Below, piece after piece: positions 44,691-54,137 of a stretch of DNA of 64,000 nucleotides. Position 1 is the stretch's first letter. Each line of letters starts with the position of its first letter. The translations under genes and the position numbers were made by a program. A model generated the notes under the pieces. It searched no databases. It saw only the letters and a program-made list of their open reading frames with translations, and was not told the origin of the DNA. The stretch is from contig NZ_DFUE01000011.1 of NCBI RefSeq assembly GCF_002379585.1, positions 1 to 64,000 on the forward strand, read 5' to 3'. The stretch is from Pseudomonas sp. UBA4194. GTDB taxonomy: Bacteria > Pseudomonadota > Gammaproteobacteria > Pseudomonadales > Pseudomonadaceae.

Positions 44691-46825
44691 GCCGGGATGG
44701 CCTTGGCCGCCGGCTCACGATCCCATACCCGGTGCTGGGCAATGGCGGCGATGAAGGCCTTGATGGTCTTGTCATCGTCGCCCACCAGCAACCCGGCATC
44801 TTCCTGCAGACGCAACGCATCGAGCAGCGGCTTGGCATCCTTGCTGATACCGATCGCCTTGAGGTGCTTGTACGCCTCGAGCAGGTAGTGCAGCGCCACG
44901 CCGTCAGTGCTCAACGCTTTCACCGAATCAGCACCACCCGGCACCCACACGGCATCGAACGCCACCGATGGCAGGCCTTCGGCTGATGCATCCACCGGCA
45001 GCGACTTGCCGTCGGCGGTCGTGACCGGTGCACTGGTAGGGCCCAGCACCTTGGCGTGAGCGCCTTCGGCGGTCAGGGCTTTCTTCAGCGCATCGATGGC
45101 CTTGCTGTCCACACCGTTGGCCACCAGAATCGCAACCTTGCGGCTCTTGATATCGCCGGACAACAGGTTCATCTGGCTCAGCGCCGGCGATTCCTTCAGC
45201 GACGAAGGCTTGACCGATACCGTACCTTTTTTCGGCGCCGGCAGACCCAGGTTGGCAGCCACGCGGGAAGCCAGTTCCAGATCGATGTTGGCCAGGATTT
45301 CGTTGACCTGACGGGCACGGATGTACTCGCGATCCACCTTGCCCAGCTCGAAGCTATAGGCCGAAATGATGTGCTCCTTCTCGGCATGGCTCATGCTGTT
45401 GAAGAACAGCGTGGCTTGGGAGAAGTGATCGGCGAACGATTCGCTGCGCTCACGCACCTTGTGCGCCTCGATGCGCTCCGGATAGGTTTCGAAACCGCCA
45501 TCCACCGGGCCTGGTGGGGTTTCCTTGGGCCAGCCGCCATCAATCGAGTTGGGCTCGTAGGACGCACGACCCTTGTCGATGGTGGTGCGGTGCTGAGCAT
45601 CACGTTGACCGTTGTGGTTCGGCGCGACAGGACGGTTGATCGGGATCTCGTGGAAGTTCGGACCGCCCAGACGGCTGATCTGGGTGTCGGTGTACGAGAA
45701 CAGACGACCTTGCAGCAATGGATCGTTGGAGAAGTCGATGCCCGGCACGATGTGGCCAGGGCAGAACGCAACCTGCTCGGTTTCCGCGAAGTAGTTGTCC
45801 GGGTTGCGGTTGAGCACCATACGGCCCAACGGGGTCACCGGCACCAGCTCTTCCGGAATGATCTTGGTGGGGTCGAGCAGGTCGAATTCGAACTTGTGCT
45901 CGTCTTCTTCCGGGACGATCTGTACGCCCAGTTCCCACTCGGGGTAGTCACCCATCTCGATGGATTCCCACAGGTCGCGGCGGTGGAAATCGGTGTCCTT
46001 GCCGGCCAGCTTCTGCGCTTCGTCCCACACCAGCGAGCAGGTGCCGAACTTCGGCTTCCAGTGGAACTTGACGAACGTCCCCTTGCCTTCGCCGTTGACG
46101 AAACGGAAGGTGTGGATGCCGAAACCCTGCATGGTGCGCAGGCTTTTCGGGATAGCCCGGTCAGACATGGTCCACAGCACCATGTGCGCCGACTCAGGCA
46201 CCAGCGAGACGAAGTCCCAGAAGGTGTCGTGCGCCGAACCGCCGGTAGGGATTTCGTTGTGAGGCTCGGGCTTCACCGCATGCACGAAGTCCGGGAACTT
46301 GATGGCGTCCTGAATGAAAAATACCGGCATGTTGTTGCCCACCAGGTCGAAGTTGCCTTCGTCGGTGTAGAACTTGACGGCAAAACCGCGCACGTCACGT
46401 ACCGTGTCACCCGAGCCACGTGGGCCCTGCACAGTGGAGAAACGCACGAAGACCGGGGTCTGCTTGCCCGGGTCCTGAAGGAAACCGGCCTTGGTCAGCG
46501 CCGCATGGCTTTCATAGGTTTCGAAGAAACCATGGGCCGCCGTGCCACGGGCATGGACGATACGCTCAGGAATGCGCTCGTGGTCGAAGTGGGTGATCTT
46601 CTCACGCATGATGAAGTCTTCGAGCAGCGACGGCCCGCGTGCTCCAACCTTCAGGGTGTTCTGATTGTCGCTGATTTTCACGCCATGGTTGGTGCGCAGC
46701 GCTTGGCCAGTGCCGTCGGAGCGGAATTGCTCCAGGGCTTCGATCTTGGCGTTGCTGTTCTGGCGGTCCGGCGTGTCGGTGCCGGCGGCTTCGCTCTTGC
46801 CGGTAGTGGGTGTCTTGTTGCTCAT
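44687..46825 (-). CDS. katE: Catalase HPII (large-subunit, clade 2)
   Basis: 712 residues. Catalytic histidine H91 (RIVHARGTAAHG) and asparagine N164 (DLVGNNMPVFF), and the haem-ligating tyrosine in LFSYTDTQISRLGG, are present. The C-terminal 150 residues form the flavodoxin/DJ-1-like domain that defines the large-subunit catalases (KVAILVANGVD, VWVPGGADSV). Cytoplasmic; breaks down hydrogen peroxide, usually under RpoS control. AAGGAG lies upstream of the ATG. Confidence 0.97.
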   Translation of the reverse strand: MSNKTPTTGKSEAAGTDTPDRQNSNAKIEALEQFRSDGTGQALRTNHGVKISDNQNTLKVGARGPSLLEDFIMREKITHFDHERIPERIVHARGTAAHGFFETYESHAALTKAGFLQDPGKQTPVFVRFSTVQGPRGSGDTVRDVRGFAVKFYTDEGNFDLVGNNMPVFFIQDAIKFPDFVHAVKPEPHNEIPTGGSAHDTFWDFVSLVPESAHMVLWTMSDRAIPKSLRTMQGFGIHTFRFVNGEGKGTFVKFHWKPKFGTCSLVWDEAQKLAGKDTDFHRRDLWESIEMGDYPEWELGVQIVPEEDEHKFEFDLLDPTKIIPEELVPVTPLGRMVLNRNPDNYFAETEQVAFCPGHIVPGIDFSNDPLLQGRLFSYTDTQISRLGGPNFHEIPINRPVAPNHNGQRDAQHRTTIDKGRASYEPNSIDGGWPKETPPGPVDGGFETYPERIEAHKVRERSESFADHFSQATLFFNSMSHAEKEHIISAYSFELGKVDREYIRARQVNEILANIDLELASRVAANLGLPAPKKGTVSVKPSSLKESPALSQMNLLSGDIKSRKVAILVANGVDSKAIDALKKALTAEGAHAKVLGPTSAPVTTADGKSLPVDASAEGLPSVAFDAVWVPGGADSVKALSTDGVALHYLLEAYKHLKAIGISKDAKPLLDALRLQEDAGLLVGDDDKTIKAFIAAIAQHRVWDREPAAKAIPA

Positions 46826-47122
46826 CGGGCCTAAACTCCTTGATTCACGGCTGTCCGTTCGGCGGACTTGGATACGTACCCTCGCCTGATCACGGCAGGC
46901 ATGGGCCGGGGATACTTATGAGATGACCGGACGAATTGAATGGACGTTCCTTTTATTTTGAATCGACACGCCGGATGGAGCGGGCAGCGACCTTTAGTCG
47001 CGTTATCGCCAAAACGAAGGTGGGTGACGAAATAAATGCTAAGAACCTCTAAACGGCTAGGCTAAAATGCGCGCCCGGCTATCCGCTGCCCCCTTATTCA
47101 TGCGCCCCACAAGGTTCGCTAC

Positions 47123-48130
47123 GTGATCGAGTTTCAAGATGTCCACAAGACCTACCGCGTGGCCGGTAGGGAAATCCCGGCACTGCACCCCACTCGCCTG
47201 AGTGTGCCGGCAGGCCAGGTGTTCGGCCTCATAGGCCATTCCGGCGCAGGGAAAAGTACCCTGCTGCGCCTGATCAATCGCCTGGAGAACCCCAGCGGCG
47301 GCACCATCATCGTCGACGGTGAAGATGTCACCGCGTTCGATGCCGATGCCTTGCGGGGCTTCCGCCAACAGGTCGGGATGATTTTCCAGCACTTCAATCT
47401 GCTGGCGTCCAAGACCGTTGCCGACAACGTCGCCATGCCCCTGAGCCTGGCCGGCAAGCTGTCACGCCGGGAGATCGACCAGCGCGTGGCCGAACTGCTT
47501 GCGCGGGTAGGCCTGGCCGACCATGCGAAAAAATACCCCGCTCAGCTCTCCGGTGGGCAGAAGCAGCGGGTGGGCATCGCCCGCGCGCTGTCGACCAACC
47601 CCAAGATCCTGCTGTGCGACGAAGCGACCAGCGCGCTGGACCCGCAGACCACCGCTTCGGTGCTGCAACTGCTGGCCGAGATCAACCGTGAACTGAAGCT
47701 GACCATCGTGCTGATCACCCATGAAATGGACGTGATCCGCCGCGTCTGCGATCAGGTGGCAGTCATGGATGCCGGCGTGATCGTCGAGCAGGGCTCGGTG
47801 GCCGATGTGTTCCTGCACCCGCAACACCCCACCACCAAGCGCTTCGTCCAGGAACACGAACAGGTCGACGAGAAAGAGCAGCGTGACGACTTCGCCCACG
47901 TCGCCGGCCGTATCGTGCGCCTGACGTTCCAGGGCGATGCCACTTACGCACCGCTGCTGGGCACCGTGGCCCGTGAGACCGGCGTGGATTACAGCATCCT
48001 GGCCGGGCGTATCGACCGCATCAAGGACACCCCCTACGGGCAGCTGACCCTGGCCATCACCGGTGGTGACATGGACGCCGCATTCGCCCGCTTCACTGCG
48101 GCAGACGTTCACATGGAGGTGCTGCGCTGA
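47123..48130 (+). CDS. metN: Methionine ABC transporter ATPase MetN
   Basis: 335 residues: ABC ATPase with Walker A GHSGAGKSTLLR, signature LSGGQKQRVGIARAL and Walker B LLCDEATSALD, followed by a C-terminal NIL (ACT-like) domain of about 80 residues that binds methionine and shuts the transporter off when the cell is replete. GTG start at 47123 with AAGG upstream. First gene of metNIQ. Confidence 0.95.
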   Translation: MIEFQDVHKTYRVAGREIPALHPTRLSVPAGQVFGLIGHSGAGKSTLLRLINRLENPSGGTIIVDGEDVTAFDADALRGFRQQVGMIFQHFNLLASKTVADNVAMPLSLAGKLSRREIDQRVAELLARVGLADHAKKYPAQLSGGQKQRVGIARALSTNPKILLCDEATSALDPQTTASVLQLLAEINRELKLTIVLITHEMDVIRRVCDQVAVMDAGVIVEQGSVADVFLHPQHPTTKRFVQEHEQVDEKEQRDDFAHVAGRIVRLTFQGDATYAPLLGTVARETGVDYSILAGRIDRIKDTPYGQLTLAITGGDMDAAFARFTAADVHMEVLR

Positions 48131-48801
48131 TGGAACTGATCAATTTCTTCGCCACCGTGGACTGGAGCGAAATCTGGCAAGCGACCCTCGACACCTTGAT
48201 CATGCTGGGTGCATCGCTGCTGTTCACCGTGGTACTGGGTCTGCCGCTGGGCGTGCTGCTGTTCCTCACCGGGCCACGGCAAATGTTTGAGAAGCCGCGG
48301 CTGTACGCCCTGTTGTCGTTCGTCGTCAACGTGGTGCGCTCGCTGCCGTTCATCATCCTGATCATTCTGCTGATCCCCACCACCGTCGTGCTGGTGGGCA
48401 CGTCGCTGGGCGTTCCGGGCGCCATTCCGCCACTGGTGATCGGTACGGTGCCGTTCTTCGCGCGCCTGGTGGAAACCGCCCTGCGTGAAGTCGACCGCGG
48501 CATCATCGAGGCCACCCAGGCCATGGGCGCCAGCACCCGACAGATCATCAGCCGGGCACTGTTGCCCGAAGCCATGCCCGGCATCATCGCCGCCGTGACC
48601 GTGACCACCATCACCCTGGTGTCCTATACCGCGATGGCCGGCGTGGTCGGCGCGGGCGGCCTCGGCGACCTGGCCATCCGCTACGGTTACCAGCGTTTTC
48701 AGGACAACGTGATGTACGTCACGGTGATTATCCTGATTTTGATGGTCCAACTGTTGCAGATGATCGGCGACCGGCTGGTCGTGCACTTTTCCCGCAAATA
48801 A
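48130..48801 (+). CDS. metI: Methionine ABC transporter permease MetI
   Basis: 223 residues, five membrane helices, with the EAA coupling motif EATQAMGASTRQIISRALLP. Overlaps metN by one base (TGATG). Forms the inner-membrane pore for D- and L-methionine. Confidence 0.95.
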   Translation: MELINFFATVDWSEIWQATLDTLIMLGASLLFTVVLGLPLGVLLFLTGPRQMFEKPRLYALLSFVVNVVRSLPFIILIILLIPTTVVLVGTSLGVPGAIPPLVIGTVPFFARLVETALREVDRGIIEATQAMGASTRQIISRALLPEAMPGIIAAVTVTTITLVSYTAMAGVVGAGGLGDLAIRYGYQRFQDNVMYVTVIILILMVQLLQMIGDRLVVHFSRK

Positions 48802-48843
48802 TCACCGGTTGGGCCCGTCAGGGCCCCGACAAGGAAACTCCAT

Positions 48844-49617
48844 ATGAAACGATTACTGGCCGCCTTTGCCGCCGTCGCCGCGCTGTCTGCCCACGCCAAC
48901 GAAAGCCTCACCGTGGCTGCCACCGCCGTGCCTCATGCCGAAATCCTCGAATTCGTGAAGCCGCAACTGGCCGCCGAAGGCGTGGACCTGAACATCAAGG
49001 TGTTCACCGACTACATCCAGCCCAACGTGCAGGTTGCCCAGAAAGCCATGGACGCCAATTTCTTCCAGCACCAGCCGTACCTGGACGAGTTCAACAAGGG
49101 CAAGGGCACTGATCTGGTCGCCGTGACCGGCGTGCACCTGGAGCCATTGGGCGGCTATTCCAGCAAGATCAAGGCGCTGAGCGAGCTGGGCAATGGCGCC
49201 AATGTGGTCATTCCCAACGACGCCACCAATGGTGGTCGCGCGCTGTTGCTGCTGCAAAAGCACGGCCTGATCCGCTTGAAGGACCAGAGCGATATCCTGG
49301 CAACCACCAAGGACATCGTCGAGAACCCCAAGGAACTGAAGATTCGTGAGCTGGAAGCGGCCACCATTCCGCGGGTGCTGACGCAGGTGGACCTGGCGCT
49401 GATCAATACCAACTATGCGCTGGAGGCCAAGCTGGATCCGTCCAAGGATGCGCTGTTCATCGAGGGCAATGACTCGCCGTATGTGAACATCCTGGTGTCG
49501 CGCCCGGACAACAAGGATTCGCCAGCCATGCAGAAGCTGGCGGCGGCCCTGCACAGCCCTGAGTTGAAGCAGTTCATTATCGACAAGTACAAAGGCGCGG
49601 TGTTGCCGGCGTTCTGA
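48844..49617 (+). CDS. metQ: Methionine-binding protein MetQ
   Basis: 257 residues, NlpA/MetQ family: VAATAVPHAEILEFVKP after the signal peptide, then FFQHQPYLDEFN and IPNDATNGGRALLLLQ. The signal ends in AHA with no lipobox cysteine, so this MetQ is predicted to be soluble in the periplasm rather than lipid-anchored as in E. coli. Confidence 0.93.
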   Translation: MKRLLAAFAAVAALSAHANESLTVAATAVPHAEILEFVKPQLAAEGVDLNIKVFTDYIQPNVQVAQKAMDANFFQHQPYLDEFNKGKGTDLVAVTGVHLEPLGGYSSKIKALSELGNGANVVIPNDATNGGRALLLLQKHGLIRLKDQSDILATTKDIVENPKELKIRELEAATIPRVLTQVDLALINTNYALEAKLDPSKDALFIEGNDSPYVNILVSRPDNKDSPAMQKLAAALHSPELKQFIIDKYKGAVLPAF

Positions 49618-49646
49618 TGGTTTTTTGGGGGGATCTGGGGTGAAGG

Positions 49647-49683
49647 GTCCCCTCACCCCAGACCTTTCCCTGAGGGAGAGGAG
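49647..49683 (+). repeat. REP element, family D
   Basis: CCCCTCACCCCAGACCTTTC-CCTGAGGGAGAGG between convergent metQ and the SCO gene. Confidence 0.75.
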
Positions 49684-49721
49684 GCTAAAAGCAGTACGCG
49701 GTCGGCTTCCGCTCCCGGAAC

Positions 49722-50354
49722 CTAATCGCCCCTGACCAATCCTGGCAACTGCGCCACCATCTTCTGGTTATTCACCGGCCCCCGCACAAACCCCCGCTGT
49801 CGCCCATCCGGGCCGATCAAGGCCAGATTAGCGCTGTGTTCCACCAGGTAGTTCGGCTTGCGGGTATCTGCCGGGATGAACGGGATGCTGATGCCTTTGG
49901 CCAGTGTCTCCAAGGTCTCCACCGAGGCCACCAGACCGGTGAAATTCGACTTGAAATAGCCCAGGTACTGCTTGAGCTGGGCGGGTGTGTCGCGGTTCGG
50001 ATCGACACTGATCAGCACCACCTGCAGGCGCTCACGGGTGGCCTCCGGCAGCTGGTTCTGTACATCCCGCAGGTTGGCCAGGGTAGTGGGGCAGATGTCC
50101 GGGCAGAAGGTGTAGCCGAAGAACAGCAACGACCATTTGCCTTTGAGCTGATCCATGGCCACGGTGTTGCCATCCTGGTCGGTCATCTGCACCGGGGGCA
50201 CCGCGCGGCTCTGGGGCAAGAGGATGATGCCAGCATCGATCAGGGCGACATTGTCGGCACTGTGGCGCTCGCTGAGCACCTTGTTGACGGTCAGGCCCAG
50301 GATCAGGGCCACGATGGCAGCGAGAATGAAGACGGTTTTCTGGACTCGGGTCAT
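49722..50354 (-). CDS. SCO1/SenC copper chaperone
   Basis: 210 residues: N-terminal membrane anchor (about 8-28) and a periplasmic thioredoxin-like domain with the copper motif FCPDICPTT and the third ligand histidine in YLVEHSAN. Delivers copper to the CuA site of cytochrome oxidase subunit II. Last gene of the surf1-ctaA-ctaB-sco series, 4 bp after ctaB. Confidence 0.93.
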   Translation of the reverse strand: MTRVQKTVFILAAIVALILGLTVNKVLSERHSADNVALIDAGIILLPQSRAVPPVQMTDQDGNTVAMDQLKGKWSLLFFGYTFCPDICPTTLANLRDVQNQLPEATRERLQVVLISVDPNRDTPAQLKQYLGYFKSNFTGLVASVETLETLAKGISIPFIPADTRKPNYLVEHSANLALIGPDGRQRGFVRGPVNNQKMVAQLPGLVRGD

Positions 50355-50358
50355 AGGC

Positions 50359-51252
50359 TCATAACGTCAGCGGCAGATAGTGATCGACCAGCAGGGCGAT
50401 GAACAGCAGGAACAGGTACCAGATCGAGTACTTGAACGTGGCGATCGCCGCATGGGGTTGCGCGCCACGGTACAACACCCAGGCCCAATGCAGGAAGCGC
50501 AGCCCCAGTACCAGGGCACAGACCAGATAGACCAGACCGCTCATGCGGATCACGAACGGCAACAGGCTGACCGCCAGCAGGGCAAAGGTATACAGCAGGA
50601 TATGCAGCTTGGTGTAGGCCTCGCCGTGGGTCACCGGCAGCATGGGGATATCGGCCTTGGCGTATTCGAGCTTGCGGTGGATGGCCAGCGCCCAGAAATG
50701 CGGCGGCGTCCAGGTGAAGATAATGAGCACCAGCAGCAACGGTTCGGCGCCGAGCTGGCCGGTCACGGCAACCCAGCCCAGCAGGGGCGGCGCGGCACCG
50801 GCCAGACCGCCGATGACGATGTTCTGGGGCGTGGCGCGCTTGAGAAAGCCGGTGTAGATCACGGCATAGCCCAGCAGCGAGGCCAGGGTCAGCCACGCGC
50901 AAAGGGGGTTGGTGAAGGCCAGCAGCACGCTCTGGCCAGCCAGCGCCAGCAACAGGGCGAACACGAGCGCCGCCGTGGGCGCGACCCGGCCTTCGGCGAT
51001 CGGGCGCTTGTGGGTCCGCGCCATCAGGGCATCGATGCGCCGGTCGACCACGTGGTTGACCACGGCGGCGCCCGCAGCGCAAAGGCCGATGCCCAGGTTG
51101 CCGAACAGCAGCACCGGCCACGGCACCCAGGCCGGGGTGGCCAGCAACATGCCGATCAGGGAGGTGATCAGCATGAGCAGGACGACCTTGGGTTTGGTGA
51201 GCTCCAGGTAGTCGCGCCACAAAGGTTGGGCGAGGGCGTGGGAGGGGGTCAT
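50359..51252 (-). CDS. ctaB: Protohaem IX farnesyltransferase (haem O synthase)
   Basis: 297 residues, nine membrane helices, UbiA superfamily. The first Asp-rich motif NHVVDRRIDALMARTHKRP and the TPPHFWALAI segment are typical. Makes haem O, the substrate of CtaA. Start overlaps the ctaA stop by 4 bp (ATGA). Also called CyoE; the neighbourhood shows that it serves the caa3 oxidase. Confidence 0.95.
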   Translation of the reverse strand: MTPSHALAQPLWRDYLELTKPKVVLLMLITSLIGMLLATPAWVPWPVLLFGNLGIGLCAAGAAVVNHVVDRRIDALMARTHKRPIAEGRVAPTAALVFALLLALAGQSVLLAFTNPLCAWLTLASLLGYAVIYTGFLKRATPQNIVIGGLAGAAPPLLGWVAVTGQLGAEPLLLVLIIFTWTPPHFWALAIHRKLEYAKADIPMLPVTHGEAYTKLHILLYTFALLAVSLLPFVIRMSGLVYLVCALVLGLRFLHWAWVLYRGAQPHAAIATFKYSIWYLFLLFIALLVDHYLPLTL

Positions 51253-52361
51253 GGGGTGGGGCCTCGGGATGGACGTTGCAGGGTCCCCTCACTCCAACCC
51301 TCCCGGGCCGCCGTATGGCCCTGGGGCAGGGGGAGGCGATCAGCGTCAGCAGCAGCGCCATCGTCCAGCACGAATCCCGTCCTCGGCACCCGAACCCGAT
51401 AATTCACCCACACCATCACCAGCAGCAACACCGCCCCGCCCAGGTTATGCGCCACAGCCACCACCAGCGGCAGGCCGAACAGCACATTGCTCAGGCCCAG
51501 CCCCACCTGCAACCCCAACGCCCCCAGCAGCAACCCGGCCAGCCTGCCAAGGCCCGCCCGGCGCAGTTGCCAGGCCAGCGCCAGCAGGCTCAGGCTCACC
51601 GTAACCGCGCCTACCCTGTGGGTGAAGTGGATGGCCGTGCGCGCCTCACTGCCCAATTGGCCGCCCAGGTAACTGGGGCCGATGTGTTGGGTCAGGTGAA
51701 AGCCGTTGGCGAAATCCATGGGCGGTATCCATTGACCGTGGCAGGTGGGCAGGTCGAGGCAGGCATAGGCAGCATAGTTGGCGCTGACCCAGCCGCCCAA
51801 GGCGATTTGCCCGATCACCAGCACCAGCCCGACCCGCGCCCACAGGCGCAGGCGTCTGGGCAATCGGGTCAGGGCGGGCAGTTGGCCGGACAGCCGGAGG
51901 GTGAGCAGGAACAACAGGCTCAATGTGGTGAAGCCGCCCAGTAGATGGGACGTCACCACTTGCGGCCAAAGCTTCAGGGCGACTGTCCACCAACCGAATG
52001 CCGCCTGGGCCATGACCACGTTGAGCAGCAGCATGGGCAAGCGGAACGGCTGCCCAGGCTGGCCATGCAGACGAAGCGCCTGAACGGCCAGCACGCCGAT
52101 CAGCAGTGCCAGAGCGCCAGCGAAATAGCGATGGATCATTTCGTTCCAGCCGTGATGGCTCAGCACCGGCTGGTCCGGGAAACGCAGCTGCGCATGGGCC
52201 AGTTGCAGCTCGGTCCTGGGCACGCTGAAATAGCCGAAGCATCCTGGCCAGTCGGGACATCCCAACCCGGCGTGAGTCAACCGTGTGTAGGCGCCCAGCA
52301 GCACCACCAGCAGCGCCAGCACGGTAGCGAACAGCGCGAGACGATAGCCTGGCTTGCTCAT
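51249..52361 (-). CDS. ctaA: Haem A synthase (COX15/CtaA)
   Basis: 370 residues, eight membrane helices. GAYTRLTHAGLGCPDWPGC is the N-terminal signature, and histidine-bearing motifs (HRYFAGAL, HLLGG, HFTHRVGA, HNLGGA) supply the haem ligands. Oxidises haem O to haem A. The last 30 or so residues (after DDGAAADAD) are not membrane-spanning and derive from a family D REP element; the stop overlaps ctaB. Confidence 0.92.
   Translation of the reverse strand: MSKPGYRLALFATVLALLVVLLGAYTRLTHAGLGCPDWPGCFGYFSVPRTELQLAHAQLRFPDQPVLSHHGWNEMIHRYFAGALALLIGVLAVQALRLHGQPGQPFRLPMLLLNVVMAQAAFGWWTVALKLWPQVVTSHLLGGFTTLSLLFLLTLRLSGQLPALTRLPRRLRLWARVGLVLVIGQIALGGWVSANYAAYACLDLPTCHGQWIPPMDFANGFHLTQHIGPSYLGGQLGSEARTAIHFTHRVGAVTVSLSLLALAWQLRRAGLGRLAGLLLGALGLQVGLGLSNVLFGLPLVVAVAHNLGGAVLLLVMVWVNYRVRVPRTGFVLDDGAAADADRLPLPQGHTAAREGWSEGTLQRPSRGPTP
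51281..51337 (-). repeat. REP-like element inside the 3' end of ctaA
   Basis: Reverse family D REP arms (TCCCCTCACTCCAACCCTCC and the CTGGGGCAGGGGGAGG side) flank an extra GC-rich centre. In ctaA this reads RLPLPQGHTAAREGWSEGTL. Confidence 0.65.
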
Positions 52362-52370
52362 CCCATTCCC

Positions 52371-52955
52371 CTAGCCGATGTTGGACAGCTTGAGCAGGTG
52401 GCGCATGTCGTTGAGCAGATCCTTGCCCTTGACCGTTGCGTCGTAGCGCAGCACCAGGTTGCCATGGGGGTCGACGATCCAGAGCTGGGGCTCATGCAGG
52501 CCGGGCGTCTGTGATCGATACCGGCCGATATCCAGGCCCAGGCGCTGCAGGCGCGGGTACTCACGGGACAGCAGTGCCTGATAATCGGCGGCCAGGGGTT
52601 CGGCGGCTGCCAAGGCATGGCTGGCCCGCGATGCATCGCGGCCCAGGCCGACCTGAATCTGCCGGGCCAGGTACACCAGCTGCTGGCATTGCTGAGCGCA
52701 TTGCGCCGGTGCGGTGACCAGCAACTGCCAGCGCTGTTCGTCGGCCTGCACGCCGAGCTGTTCGCGGCTCATGCCGTTGCCGATCATCTGCCCGTGGTAG
52801 CTGCGCCCGTCCGGGACCCAGAACTGGAATTTGTACATGAAGGTCGCCAACACCATCGGTCCGACTGCAACGGCCAGGATCAGCAGCAGTTGCAGACGGC
52901 CGCGGCGGCGCCGGGCCGGGTCAGGTGCGTTCAGCGGGTTCAGTGCCACGCCCAT
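52371..52955 (-). CDS. Conserved membrane-anchored protein of the cytochrome oxidase assembly cluster
   Basis: 194 residues: one N-terminal transmembrane helix (LLLILAVAVGPMVLATFMY, about 22-42) and an extracytoplasmic domain that ends in PQLWIVDPHGNLVLRYDATV, a pattern like the end of an SCO/thioredoxin fold, but without the CxxxC copper motif. AGGAG precedes ATG 52955. It starts inside the end of surf1 (35-bp overlap). Likely a haem-copper oxidase assembly accessory; not a recognised enzyme. Confidence 0.78.
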   Translation of the reverse strand: MGVALNPLNAPDPARRRRGRLQLLLILAVAVGPMVLATFMYKFQFWVPDGRSYHGQMIGNGMSREQLGVQADEQRWQLLVTAPAQCAQQCQQLVYLARQIQVGLGRDASRASHALAAAEPLAADYQALLSREYPRLQRLGLDIGRYRSQTPGLHEPQLWIVDPHGNLVLRYDATVKGKDLLNDMRHLLKLSNIG

Positions 52956-53664
52956 GGGGGGTCTCCTTTTTGTAGTCGTGCCACGCGAGGTAGAGGTACA
53001 GCACCACCAGGACGCTGGACATGGCGAACCACTGCACGGCATAGCCGAGGTGTTTTTCCGGGCCCATGTTGACCACCGGCCAGTCCAGCCGGTAAGCGGC
53101 AGGGCCTGGGTCCAGACGCAACTCCTGGACAAAGCCGGTACGGCCGAGCTGAGTCCAGAGCGTCGCCGGTTCTACGGCCGTGACCAGGCGCGGCCATTGC
53201 CCGGTAGGGGTGGTGTCGCCGAGCTGAAAAGCGCTACCTGGCGCAACGTAGATCCAGGCCTGAAGGGTCAAGGGCTGGCGCGGTGTGGTGTAGGTGGGCG
53301 GCGTGCGGCGATCCGGCCAGGGCAGCCAACCGCGGTTGATCAGGACCCACAGGCCACTGGGCTGGTCGTGAAAGGGCTGCAGCAATTCGATTCCGACCTG
53401 GCCGTCGCGCTGGCGGTTGTCCAGCAGCAGGGTGTGATCAGGGTCAAAGGTGCCGCGCAGTGTGACGCGACGAAAGTCGGGGTCGGGCAGGGTGCTCAGA
53501 TCGGTGCCGAGCATGGGCGCGGCTTCGCGGTGAGCAGCCCAGGTGTCCAGCAGTTGCTGCTTCTGCGTGCCGCGGTCCAGTTGCCAGAAGCCGAGGGTGA
53601 TCATCAGGGGCAGCAGCACCAGCAGGACCAGGGTAGGGGCGAGGCGGGGGCGCAAGGGCTTCAT
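52921..53664 (-). CDS. SURF1-family cytochrome oxidase assembly protein
   Basis: 247 residues with a membrane helix at each end and the SURF1 signatures LGFWQLDRGTQKQQLL near the N-terminus and VLINRGWLPWP in the periplasmic domain. Helps insert haem A into subunit I. First gene of the surf1-(unknown)-ctaA-ctaB-sco operon. Confidence 0.93.
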   Translation of the reverse strand: MKPLRPRLAPTLVLLVLLPLMITLGFWQLDRGTQKQQLLDTWAAHREAAPMLGTDLSTLPDPDFRRVTLRGTFDPDHTLLLDNRQRDGQVGIELLQPFHDQPSGLWVLINRGWLPWPDRRTPPTYTTPRQPLTLQAWIYVAPGSAFQLGDTTPTGQWPRLVTAVEPATLWTQLGRTGFVQELRLDPGPAAYRLDWPVVNMGPEKHLGYAVQWFAMSSVLVVLYLYLAWHDYKKETPHGRGTEPAERT

Positions 53665-53696
53665 GCTGGCCTGCCTCTGGCGTTTGCAGGTCCGGC

Positions 53697-53852
53697 CCCA
53701 TCGCGGGTAGAACCCGCTCCCACAGGATATCGCAGCGACAAAGACCCTCTAGAAGCAGGCTCTGCCCGCGATGGCACCGCAGACCCTGTAGAAGCATGCT
53801 CTGCCCGCGATGGCGCTGCATACCCTGTGGGAGCGGGCTCTGCCCGCGATGG
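53697..53852. repeat. Cluster of four REP elements, family C
   Basis: One inverted copy (53697-53724) and three direct copies (about 53746, 53784, 53823) of the GGGCTCTGCCCGCGATGG family. They lie in the divergent region between surf1 and the DUF2909 gene, so any shared promoter must work around them. Confidence 0.82.
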
Positions 53853-53924
53853 GGCCGGCGCTGGCGACGCTATGCTTATGCTCATGTGCCCTCCCTCCCA
53901 CGCTTCATTTCCAGGACCTGTGCC

Positions 53925-54137
53925 ATGCTCAAGATCGCCATCGTGCTGATGCTGCTGGCTACCGTGGCCAGCCTGTTCAGCGGGCTGTTCTTCCTGATCA
54001 AGGACGACAGCCAGTCCAATCGCCTGATCACCGCGCTTACGGTACGCGTCACCCTGGCGGTGACGACCCTGGCGCTGGTCGCCTGGGGTTTCTACAGCGG
54101 CCAGCTGGTGTCCCACGCGCCCTGGCTGGCGCATTAG
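53925..54137 (+). CDS. DUF2909 twin-transmembrane protein
   Basis: 70 residues, two membrane helices (about 3-25 and 42-62) around FLIKDDSQSNRLITALTVRV. This small protein is a constant partner of Pseudomonas caa3 oxidase loci, yet here it is transcribed against all its neighbours and its stop overlaps coxC by 4 bp. Function unknown; by location an assembly or accessory peptide. Confidence 0.82.
   Translation: MLKIAIVLMLLATVASLFSGLFFLIKDDSQSNRLITALTVRVTLAVTTLALVAWGFYSGQLVSHAPWLAH

Noticed and set aside
45056..46834. 592-codon open frame opposite katE
   Set aside because: Shadow of KatE; no family features, and no ribosome-binding site.
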